Shown: in pieces, positions 32,301-40,400 of the stretch
Position numbering within the stretch: the stretch's first letter is position 1
Layout: each line of letters starts with the position of its first letter
NCBI GenBank assembly: GCA_009746045.1
Contig: RPFO01000050.1
Coordinates: 838,349-889,450 of the forward strand
Reading direction: 5' to 3'
DNA length: 51,102 nucleotides
Source: Mesostigma viride
Lineage: Eukaryota; Streptophyta; Mesostigmatophyceae; Mesostigmatales; Mesostigmataceae
Notes under the pieces: model-generated
Databases searched by the model: none
Told to the model about the DNA's origin: nothing
The model's input: only the letters and a program-made list of their open reading frames with translations
Program-made: the position numbers and the translations under genes

Positions 32301-33339
32301 ATCGTGGTCGTCATTGGCAACGTTTTGTTTGTGCATGTTCGCTCTTAGCGTTAGTAAGCCATGATGTCAACGAACAAGGCCACACGTTTCCATCTCCATT
32401 CATATCCATCATGGTGAACGGCTCGAAAACGCGGATAAGATAACGGCAGGCTCGAGCTACCATGGTCCGGGCCCTCCAGATTTCTGGCCTGCGCTGGTTG
32501 TCTAATTGATGCTAGACAGCCTCCAAGGCAGCTTGCATATTCTTGATGGCACATAGGCAATATTGTTACCTACCATGCCCCTTTGGTGGCTTGTTGTCCC
32601 AGCAATTTTCATATCCAGTTTCCATTCCTTCTATTGGCGTGATTCGGCAACGTGGGCCAGGTAAGGCGGTGAGCACTGTGACGAACGCCCAGGACTGTGC
32701 AACGCCTGGTATTTTGTGGTTGTCTCATTAGCTGGGATGCTGTCTGTGCGTCGGGTTCCAGACTGGATGCAAGTGTACTTGCAAAACCGTGCATCATGCT
32801 GACCCATGGCCTGTGGGCTCTACTTTTTTGGGTGGTTTTGCAATAGATAGCCCAGGGGCTCACCACGAAAGAAATGCTTATACTATGTGTTGGTGTTTAG
32901 CTTAGTAAAGACCAAGGAAGAACGTGCATATGCCTTCATTTGGGGCACAGAGCTATGAGATCTTTGAGCGTCTTGGTTGGGCAGGGTGAGGATGTTGAAT
33001 CTTGTTCTGGTGGGTTTATCATGGGATATGGTTTTGATTTGACCCAGGAAGAAGGGGCGCTTTGCTGAGTAGAGTAGCTAGGATTTTGGTGGATTAGATG
33101 ATAGTTAGCTTAGTTTTTCGCGGCTCCATTCACCCCCACCCACCAGCAATGGAGTACGTGCTATATGATCTCTCAACGGAGTAATGTTATAATTTAGTTT
33201 TAATTTTTAATGGTTTCGATTAGTAAATTCGATAGCTTTTGCACTTTCTGCCTTTTCGATAACTTTTGCCATGTGACAGCTCGTCACCAACGCGCTTAAC
33301 TTCTATCTGCGCACCGGGGTGGAGGACGAGTCATACTGA
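23809..33339 (+). CDS. Chloroplast ACT-domain repeat protein, ACR11/ACR12 (DS12)-like
   Basis: Exons: 23809-24014, 24427-24472, 25252-25347, 26309-about 26425, about 27852-28026, 28788-28852, 29735-29840, 32159-32227 and 33280-33339. Phases agree everywhere except between the fourth and fifth exons, where no compatible GT-AG pair was found and a microexon may be missing. The N-terminus (MATSVCQQLWVASS, then Ser/Thr/Ala/Arg-rich, to about VQATATPS) looks like a chloroplast transit peptide. ACT 1 is TIVEVSFPDKVGGMLQM and LRAVKALLLNIIRASV, then RHSEGKKVTDSAILSAI. ACT 2 is VMTVQTRDRPGILVDIAKTL and TDLGINIVNAEVETE, then FFLSQGGKPL, ending LVTNALNFYLRTGVEDESY. That C-terminus is typical of plant ACR11/12, which bind amino acids and are linked to plastid glutamine synthetase and GOGAT control (family knowledge). 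The role here is inferred. It is transcribed convergently with the polycystin gene. Confidence 0.8.
24473..25251 (+). other. ACT gene intron 2, pyrimidine-rich
   Basis: From about 24860 to 25250 the sense strand is a nearly uninterrupted C/T-rich stretch (CCCTTCCCCCCTCC-like), ending at the acceptor CTCTACCAG. It also contains repeats of CCTGCATTCCT (24853, 24883, 24919, 24965). No other element was seen. Confidence 0.65.
25321..25440 (+). repeat. Copy of the third-exon splice donor in the ACT gene
   Basis: The exon end GACAAAGTGGGGGGGATGCT, with donor ATG|GTGCGTGG at 25347, is echoed at 25406-25440 by GACCAAGTTGGGGGGATGCT followed by GGTGGTTTGCCGTGG. Spacing is about 85 bp. Confidence 0.75.
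25805..25923. repeat. 27-bp minisatellite, 4 copies
   Basis: The unit is GGCCCAGTTGCTTGTGCATT followed by CATGTTC, in the ACT gene intron 25348-26308. Confidence 0.93.
26375..26650 (+). repeat. Reiterated end of the fourth ACT-gene exon
   Basis: GCGGCTGCACGTCGTCACGC (26386-26405), continuing TGTACGTG, is echoed at 26481 (GCGGCTTTATGTCATCATGC) and 26610 (GCGGCCGCACGTCGACACGC). The two copies have drifted beyond the exon. Confidence 0.65.
26802..27552. repeat. 31-bp minisatellite, about 24 copies
   Basis: The unit is TATATGGGTCAGGGATGATG followed by GCGTATCACCC, with GTAGCACCC and GGGAAGATGG variants. It lies in the ACT gene intron between the fourth and fifth exons. Confidence 0.96.
27698..27865 (+). 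repeat. Duplicated acceptor and start of the fifth ACT-gene exon
   Basis: CTGTCACCCGGCACAGCGAG, continuing GGCAAGAAGGT (27835-27865), has an upstream copy CTGTCACACGGCACGGGGAG, continuing GGCAAGAATTT (27702-27732). Spacing is about 133 bp. The AG of the copy is lost. Confidence 0.75.
28027..28787 (+). other. ACT gene intron 5, short duplications only
   Basis: ACCGTGCTATGGTCA occurs twice (28102, 28126), and GGTCACT with CCATGGT phrases recur through 28270-28400. Nothing else is recognisable. Confidence 0.6.
29225..29770 (+). repeat. ~110-bp tandem repeat carrying copies of an acceptor plus exon start
   Basis: The real exon start (29735) reads CCACCAG|TGTGATGACGGTG and then CAGACGCGTGACC. 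Upstream copies are CCACCAGCGTGATGTCCGTC then CAGACGC (29514-29541), CCACCAGCGTGATGATGGTG then GAGACC (29637-29663), and a weaker ACCGGCATGGTGACGGTCC at 29236. The preceding GGCCTGGCT / CTCCCATAT block is also repeated (29470, 29589). Confidence 0.82.
29288..29357. repeat. (CA)n microsatellite
   Basis: About 34 uninterrupted CA repeats in the ACT gene intron 28853-29734. Confidence 0.97.
29826..30055 (+). repeat. 65-bp repeat that copies the ACT-gene exon donor
   Basis: The exon end GTGGAGACGGAG|GTGGGTGG (junction 29840/29841) and the following TTCCTTGCCGTG recur every 65 bp. Copies put GTGGGTGG at 29906, 29971 and 30036, each preceded by GGTGGAGGCGGAG. The copied splice site is fully preserved. 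Confidence 0.92.
30148..31470 (+). repeat. 56-bp minisatellite, about 23 copies, each with a donor-like GGAG|GTGGGT
   Basis: The unit is GATTGTCTGTTAGGATTGGT, GAGACCATAGAGCAGAGGGG, then GAGATGGAGGTGGGTG, highly homogeneous. GATGGAG|GTGGGT resembles the real exon donor at 29840. Looser copies follow at 31494 (GAGACGGAGGTGAGTC), 31590 and 31640. It lies in intron 29841-32158 of the ACT gene. Confidence 0.96.
32452..32512. repeat. Dispersed ~55-bp repeat, copy 3
   Basis: GAGCTACCATGGTCCGG and CCAGATTTCTGGCCTGCGCT, followed by GGTTGTCT, are nearly identical to 18911-18972. It lies in the ACT gene intron 32228-33279. Confidence 0.7.
33046..33214 (+). mobile_element. LINE 3'-end fragment (3' UTR only)
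   Basis: GGGGCGCTTTGCTGAGTAGA, GTTAGCTTAGTTT, TCTCAACGGAGTAATGTTAT and TTTTTAATGGT match, in the opposite orientation, the 3' UTR of the LINE remnant at 21658-21830. It is extremely 5' truncated, as is typical of LINE insertion, and sits in the last ACT gene intron just upstream of its acceptor. Confidence 0.7.
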
Positions 33340-33744
33340 GGAGGCAGCAGCACGTTGCCTGTATCGAGTGTATCTGCCAGTAGAATGCCGGCACCAAATG
33401 TCTTGTTGACGACTATGTAGAATGCCCAAGTTCGTTGGATGACTGCTGCTGGCCCACGTGTTGATGGGAATGTCTGGCCATGGATGAGCAACCTAAGTAA
33501 CATCAGTGGGCCGGTCTCTGCACCCCCCTGATGGCGGGCTGTGGAGTACACGGCTAAATTAGCCAGTATTTTTGCCATTACATTCATGTGATTATATTCA
33601 TGTGAAAAGCTTGTCTCTTTGATATTCACGTGAAAATCTTATATACTTGCATACTTTTGCTTTTTTTTCTGCATGCTATATACACTAGGCTTGCGAATGT
33701 ATGCTCACGTGACGCGGTCTCCGTGTTTATTAATAATAAGATCA

Positions 33745-35500
33745 TTAACCCGTGTTTTTTTACAACGCGATGTATCGCGTTGTAGGGTTAGAACGCGATG
33801 TATCGCGTTGTAATCTGACACGTGGCAGGCACAGTAGATACGAGATTTTCGGTCTGAAACTCGGTGGACGGCCTCCTTACATCCCGTAGAACTCAAGAAA
33901 AAATCCTGGTATTTTTTGGATTTTTTTTGTGACAGCTGCAAACAAATATGTACCACTGAAATCAGGCATTTTCGCGGGACGAAGGTGAAGACGACGGCGA
34001 TGGCGGCAGGTAGATCTCGCCAGTTTTCGCGCGAATTTCAGTGGCTGTTGGGTGGCACGACCATGATGATGCGTTCAAAGGTTGATAATTAGGTTTCTAC
34101 GAGTTTGTTGAGGTACTGGGGCAAAGGAAACGTAGATTTTTCCAGTTTCTCGCCCAACTTTCATGCGGAAACCCTGGAAACCGGCATACATATTATTACG
34201 GCAAGACTCGGGTCTGCTGCGGCACCATGCTTGGTATTTCCATGGTGTTTCGACTTCTTAACACATGTTTATGTATTCCGAACGCCAGGACTCTCGGCTA
34301 GACCGAGATTTGTGCAGACTTTTATTGGGTAGCTCCGGGCATGATGGTGCCTGCAAATAGCTATCGCTAGCGTAAGGCGTGACCGTGGCTATTGCTACGG
34401 TATGCTGTATTTTCCTGGAAATGGCCTCTGCCACCGGCTCAATAGTGCTTGCAGGCGTAAGTATATCGTGTTTCTACCTAGTTTCTGCCAGTTTTCCACT
34501 TATTTCTACCGACCTCTGCCCAGCCTCTCTAAGACCGCCATCCTACTCGACGTTGCTTGCATGTCAGCCATAGCAGGCTGCAGTTGTGCAGTATTTAGGT
34601 GCTGTATACGTCGTCAAGCCGTGCATATATCGTGAGGATTGGACATTGATGGTTTATACTGCGTTGATTGTGCAAGAAGATCAGCTAGGTGCCCATAATC
34701 ATGGTGTATAATCATGCGTTGTTAGCATCTTGCCACCATTTGCTAGCATGCATTCCAGCGTCATCTTTGCCTGCATGTAAGCTCACGGATTACTCAACCT
34801 ATCCAAGCCTTGCATTACACATGCCTCTTTCTTTCAGTATTGCACACTTTATGGAATGAAAACCCAGTGCCTCCCTTCCCACGAGGCATGTGCTCAACAC
34901 GTTGTGAGAGTGGATGATGCTTTGGCTATGGCTGCCTGATTCAGTCATATTATGTCATCCAGTCATGATGTTTGATGCATGTTTGATGCTGTATAACTTA
35001 TACAACACCTATTTTCAACGTTTTGACCCTCCTAGCTCATGATATCCCCGTTTATGGGGCTAGTGTCGTTGGGTCATGTTGTGAAGGGCTCTCATTTTTC
35101 CCACTGCGTTGTACTGCGTTGTAATTGTAATGCTAATAAAAAATAGCTCCAGTGGCCCAATGGGCCTGAGTTTTGTTTCACAGAGCCTGCATATGTTGCC
35201 CATTGCTCGTGCAAGAAGCCAGATTTTTTTCATGAACCATTTGTGAATAAGCACATGACTTGTGACCTAGGGTCAACAAATCGCGGTCATGGCCAGACCC
35301 CCCTGTATTCAAACCAGTGTATCTCTCTAATGAATTAGCATTTTGTAGGTCTGAGTAGCTCAAAAAATTCTTTGATTTATGGGCTTTCAGGAAAGTATAC
35401 ACATGACTATGAAAAAAAATTTTCCCTAGATGTTATGACGTGTTCTATAAATAGCTTACAACGCAGTATATCGCGTTCTAAAAAAAAAAACACGGGTTAA
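33745..35500 (-). mobile_element. piggyBac-like TTAA element, copy B
   Basis: The borders are TTAA-CCCGTGTTTTTTT (33745) and AAAAAAACACGGG-TTAA (ending 35500). Terminal inverted repeats of about 40 bp continue into ACAACGCGATGTATCGCG on the left and CGCAGTATATCGCGTT on the right. TTAA target duplication and CCC ends are piggyBac hallmarks (family knowledge). At about 1.76 kb, with no transposase frame, it is non-autonomous. Relative to copy A (13788-14789) it carries an extra internal block, roughly 33970-34840, so one copy has an insertion or the other a deletion. Confidence 0.78.
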
Positions 35501-35884
35501 TATACACTAGGTAGGTACTAGACTCACATTTTACCCCGACTAGGTCGTCCCCAGTTAGCAAATTATCAAATTAACAAAATTGTCACTTTAGTCACGCCGG
35601 CGGACTACCTGCGGACTGCTTGACGCGGAGTCGCCGGGCCCAGAACTTGAAGCCGGCTCCAAGTTCTGTAACATACCAAGCTCTCGCCACCAGTTGCCGC
35701 CGCGCCACTTTCTACTTCTTTTCGTACATGGCTTGCGTTGGGTTCATCGACGAGCATCGACGCGCCCTATCACACGGCCTACCCACAATTAGCCTTAGGT
35801 CAGCCCTGAATTAATGAGTCCTGTGCATGAGCATTTATTAACAAACCGATTATTCAAGCCACCCCGCCTTTGGGATCGAGCTAT

Positions 35885-35980
35885 CGGAGTATGTACGTTT
35901 GTAGGTTCATTTGCGTACTAGAAACAACTTGTGGATTCATGCTCTGTGACCCACCCAATGGGGTCACGTGTTTACGTTAC
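35885..35980 (+). repeat. Diverged ~95-bp direct repeat, left copy
   Basis: GTAGGTTCATTTGCGTACTA, GAAACAACTTGTGGATTCAT, GTGACCCACCCAATGGGGTC and ACGTGTTTA match 36952-37056 in the same orientation, about 1.07 kb away. Identity is roughly 85% by eye. Confidence 0.75.
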
Positions 35981-36263
35981 TTTTCCTTTATCAGAGTATC
36001 TCACTTCGTGAGATACGTTCTATTTAGAATACAGAACAAGGATTGAGGGAAAACGCCCCGCCCTCTCTCCATTCCACACATCGGCAGGATACCGGCACCT
36101 AAACTCGCTCTGCACCTAGAGGTAACCTTGCCCGTGGGCTGGTGGTGCAACCTGCACCTAACTCCCAATCAGAAACAGGACTTTTTTCAAGGTTGTCATT
36201 CTGACCGTCTCCGTCAACCTGCAGTGCTCTCACTTGGACACTGATTTTTGACCTTGAGGAGAC

Positions 36264-36450
36264 TCTGGACGAGCAGTGACCAAGATGCTGAAACATATGC
36301 ACTCAGAGGTCCCCAGTTCGATTCCTGGGAGAGGTCCCCAGTTCGATTCCGGGCTGGATTCATTTGCAGATCGCGTTTTTCCGCATTTTCCGCGGACCGG
36401 CACTGAACGCAAATGGTTTTCACCTTCGCGGCGTGCCAAATCAGAATATG
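36264..36450 (+). mobile_element. SINE-like element with duplicated B box, copy 2
   Basis: A tRNA-like leader (CGAGCAGTGACCAAGATG) precedes two tandem copies of GAGGTCCCCAGTTCGATTCC (36306 and 36331). The same body as at 20608-20738 follows, to CAGAATA. The duplicated B box suggests slippage or a nested dimer. It lies between the two ~95-bp direct repeats. Confidence 0.65.
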
Positions 36451-36951
36451 CACTCTGCTATCGCTATGCCACCCATGTGAGCAAGGAGACCTCGCGTATG
36501 ATAACCTGCATTTGGTTTCCGGCCACACTGTCAAGCACCGTCAGCTTGGACTTGCCGGCCACCTTGCCTGCACAGATCGCGTTGATACCAGCAAGCAGGC
36601 TGGGCCTGGATGCAACGCCAAGCCAGTTCAAGCCAGTCGCTTCGTTCTGACCTGGCCCGCCCCAGGTGGCCGCCGCTGTGACCAGCCAGCCTGGACAATC
36701 CACAGGCACCTCTGTGCAGACCTGAGCTGCAAGACTGCTACGTACTGGGCAAGTGTGTGGACCACTGCCCTACATTGTATGGCAGCGCATGACTGGCAAG
36801 GTGATTTGGCACCGGGTAATGCAGGATTAAGAGCCCCAGTTTGTCGGGGCCCCTTGGGAGACTCGCTATGGTAAACACAGTATAGGGCACTGGCTCGCGG
36901 GCCAAGCAACGGAGAGGCTAGCCAGTTCGTAGGAGTCTATTGCATAATTTG

Positions 36952-37056
36952 CATTTTCGTAAGTAGTAGATTGTAGGTTAATTCGCGTACTAGAAACAGA
37001 TTGTAGATTTATGCTCCGTGACCCACCCAACGGGGGCACGTGTTTAATTTAGGTCA
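36952..37056 (+). repeat. Diverged ~95-bp direct repeat, right copy
   Basis: GTAGGTTAATTCGCGTACTA, GAAACAGATTGTAGATTTAT, GTGACCCACCCAACGGGGGC and ACGTGTTTA pair with 35885-35980. Confidence 0.75.
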
Positions 37057-37448
37057 CAAACAGCCAGATTTTATCCAAGCACAGTAGCCCTTATTGACCA
37101 GCCAAGGGTCCGGCCAGTAATACTAACCATGACCCTAAGGCAGTGTCCTGCCTATGTAAGGGCAGGCACATAAATACAGGACAGCACCTGGCAGAATCAA
37201 GGCCTCAGCCTAAACTGGGCGAAAAGCAGTACAAAGCGCAAGTCGCAGGGAACACCCACATTCCTGCAATATTCCATCCTGCACAGGGGTTTGCCTGTGT
37301 AATCCATCAATCTCTTTACTACATCACCAGGTCTTGCCACCCAGTGGCGGGGGATGTGCCCCTCATGGCGCCACCAGAAGTGGGCACTACCCGTTGCCAT
37401 CCCTGGAACTCATATACATAAATATTGCTAATGCATGTATATCTGTTC

Positions 37449-40400
37449 CTAGTATGTCCCTGGTGGCATGATAGTACTACTAGGGACTGGGGCAGAACCG
37501 GGCTGCGGTGGGTGTGCTCCTGCCTGCGTCAGCTGCGACAGCAGCGCGGCCCAGCGAGCCTCCATGTCAGCCATCGAGCGGCTCCAGAGAGAGTCCATCT
37601 CCACCAGCTGCGCCTGCAACTCCCCCACCATCTGCGCAACCTGCACCGTCGGGTTCTCAGGCAAGGCGGGCTCCATGACGGGGGCATTTATACTGGCATC
37701 CCCGATGACTGCTGACCCTGTCACCGCCGCGCCGGATACTGCATCGCCATGCGCTTTGGTCGTCCCGAACCGCCAGATGGCGTGGCTGGAGATGTCGCAG
37801 GCCAAACGGTGGCACGCGGCCATGCCGCCGCCGCCCCCCCCCCTCGTCCCAGGGTCCCTGCCACCACGGGGAGATGACGCCGAGCCGGCCACGTCGACCA
37901 CGCCATCATGATGGCTGCTCTCCAGGTCGATGTCATCGTCCTCGTTGCCCTTATCGCCTGCCGCGTAGCCGGCCCCACAAAACTTCCCACTCAATGCCTG
38001 CCTCCGGCTAGCTTGCCCCTTCACAATGGCATGATCTCCGTCCTTGTCCGCTGATTGCCCTGCTGATTGCAACGCGCCTTTGCCCTCGATTGCCCCCCCC
38101 ACCTTGCAGCCAAAGAGAACCTTGCATGCCTTGGCTCGTGCGCTCTCTGCTGCCAGGTCGCCGCCAATCGCCCCATGGCCACTGCCCCTTGACCCCTCCC
38201 CCCGGAGCCATGCCCCGGCCTCTGCCAGGGTCTCCGCCTGCATTCCAGCCTGCAACAGCTTGGTTATCTCGTCCTCGGTGAAGGCCCAGCCATCAATGAT
38301 CACGTGACGCTCCCTCTTATGCTGCCGCCCTTTGGCATCCTCGTCCTTATGCCGCAGGCCTTTGGCCTCAGGCCAGAACCCGGTGGGCATGAACAGGGAA
38401 AGCAGGCGCGACATTCGCGAGCCGAGGCGGATGCCAGAAGAAGAGGCAGAATCGGAGGAGTTTGTACCCACAGCCGTGTGCCCGTCTTTCTGGCCCCCAA
38501 CATCCCAGCAACGGCACCCACCCTCAACTCCATGGGCCCCCGCACTCCTCTCCACTTGATCCCCAACATAGGGCAGGTCCACGGGGAGGGTCACTCCTAT
38601 CCCGCCCTCGGAGTTGTCCAAGGTGCTGCGGCTGTCAACGTTTTCGTCATCCATATCAAACATAAACTTGACGTACTTCTTGCCAGGATCGCGCATCTCT
38701 TGTGAGCCGTTCTCGGCTGCGTAATTCTCGCCCTTGCCCCCTTCTCCACCACCCCGCACGTTGGCATCGAGTGAGGGGTGGGGGTCTGTAACATCGTGCG
38801 CAGCCTTGGCTGTGCCAGTGCTGGTGCGGGCAGCCGCACATGCACCCGCTGTCAACGTGGCGAGTGCGTCCAGCTTGGCGGCCACGCTGGCGTCATCGCG
38901 GGCGGTGCCCCCCCGGCAGGTGAGCCGCGCCCAGCCCTGCCTGGCTGCGTCGCGGAAGACGTCGTGCATGTCTTGCGCCACCGTGGTTGATGAGCGCGCG
39001 CCCGATCTCATGTGCTCCGAGAAGGAGTCGATGATGAAAGCGATGAAGAAGTTGATGAGGATGAAGTACTGCAGAGGAGAGTGATCAGGGAAGCCAACGC
39101 GAGTGGGGCATATAGAAAAATGGTTTTATAATGATGTTAGTTAACTACCTATGTTTAATTTAGGTTACGATTTTAGAGACAGCGTAATGTCCACAATCAT
39201 TGTACTCCTGAAAAGGTATTTTTACTGGTCTTTGCCCTCCTTCAACCCCCCACCCTCCCGCCCCCCTCGGGCACTGCTTCTTCCTTCCTCCACTCATCCC
39301 TTTCCACCCTTCCCTCCCCTTGCATGTGTCACACTGTGCACCAGAGACCGGACACCCTCAAGACTGGCGAGGATGTTTTCGAGGCACAGAAGTAGTTTTC
39401 AACCCTTGGACCCTTTCCCCCCCCCCTCCCCCCCTCCCCCCCTCCCCCCCCTCCCCCTCCCCCCTCCCCCTCCCCCCCTCCCCCCCCCCCCCTCCCCCCT
39501 CCCCCCCCTCCCCCTCCCCCCCCCCCCTCCCCCCTCCCCCTCCCCCCCCCCCCTCCCCCCTCCCCCCCTTCCCCCCCTCCCCCAGTTACGTTAAATAGTG
39601 TCAGAACCTTTTGCCGCCTGAGGCAAATCGGTCCGTAACACTATTTTGCCCGGAATAACCACTTCCGGGCACCCAAGTTCATTCGGCCGAATGAACTTGG
39701 GTGCCCGGAAGTGGTTATTCCGGGCAAAATAGTGTTACGGACCGATTTGCCTCAGGCGGCAAAAGGTTCTGACACTATTTAACGTAACTAAAACCTGGCC
39801 TCGTGGAGGGGGGACGAAGAGCCCGAGACATCCGCCTAGGCCGCTGAGCACGCACCACTAAATGCGCCGGAGCTGCCTCAGTGAGGATTCGAACCCCTGA
39901 CCTCCAAGGTGCACAGGAGATGTTTTCGAGGCACAGAAGTAGTTTTCAACCCTTGGACCCTTTCCCCCCCCCCCTCCCCCCTCCCCCCCTCCCCCCCTCC
40001 CCCCCCCTCCCCCCTCCCCCCTCCCCCCTCCCCCCCTTCCCCCCTCCCCCTCTCGCCCCCCTCTTCCCCCCTCCCCCCTCCCCTCCCCTCCCCCCCCTCT
40101 CCCCCCTCCCCTCCCCTCCCCTCCCCATCCCCTCTCCCCCCTCTTCCCCCCTCCCCCCTCCCCCCCTCCCCCCTCTCCCCCCTCTCCCCCCCCCCCTCCC
40201 CTCCCATCCCCCTCTCCCCCCTCTTCCCCCCTCCCCCTCCCCCTCCCCCCCTCCCCCCCCCCCTCCCCTCCCCCCCCTCTCCCCCCTCTCCCCCCCCTCC
40301 CCCCCCCCCTCCTCCCCCACCTTGCGCCTTCGCCACTCTTCCTTCCTGAACCCTCCTGCGTGCGTGGTGGCGGTCCTGCAAGGCAACAGTACTCCTTGCA

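Larger units (their letters stand above)
33340..37448. other. Intergenic region between the convergent ACT and polycystin genes
   Basis: About 4.1 kb. It contains a piggyBac-like element (33745-35500), a pair of ~90-bp direct repeats (35885-35980 and 36952-37056) and a SINE-like copy (36264-36450). No gene is recognisable in the rest (33340-33744, 35501-35884, 37057-37448). Confidence 0.6.

Noticed and set aside
37468-38845. Several plus-strand frames opposite the polycystin tail
   Set aside because: They are antisense shadows of a GC-rich exon, and no family motif was seen in them.
39011-39068. Start of a separate gene at the ATG near 39011
   Set aside because: The upstream in-frame codons encode the end of polycystin S6 (YFILINFFIAFIIDSF) behind a good acceptor, so this is the last polycystin exon and not a new start.
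39862-39935. Functional tRNA gene
   Set aside because: The T arm and acceptor stem are good but the D arm is missing and the spacing is too short. It is kept only as a tRNA-like fragment.
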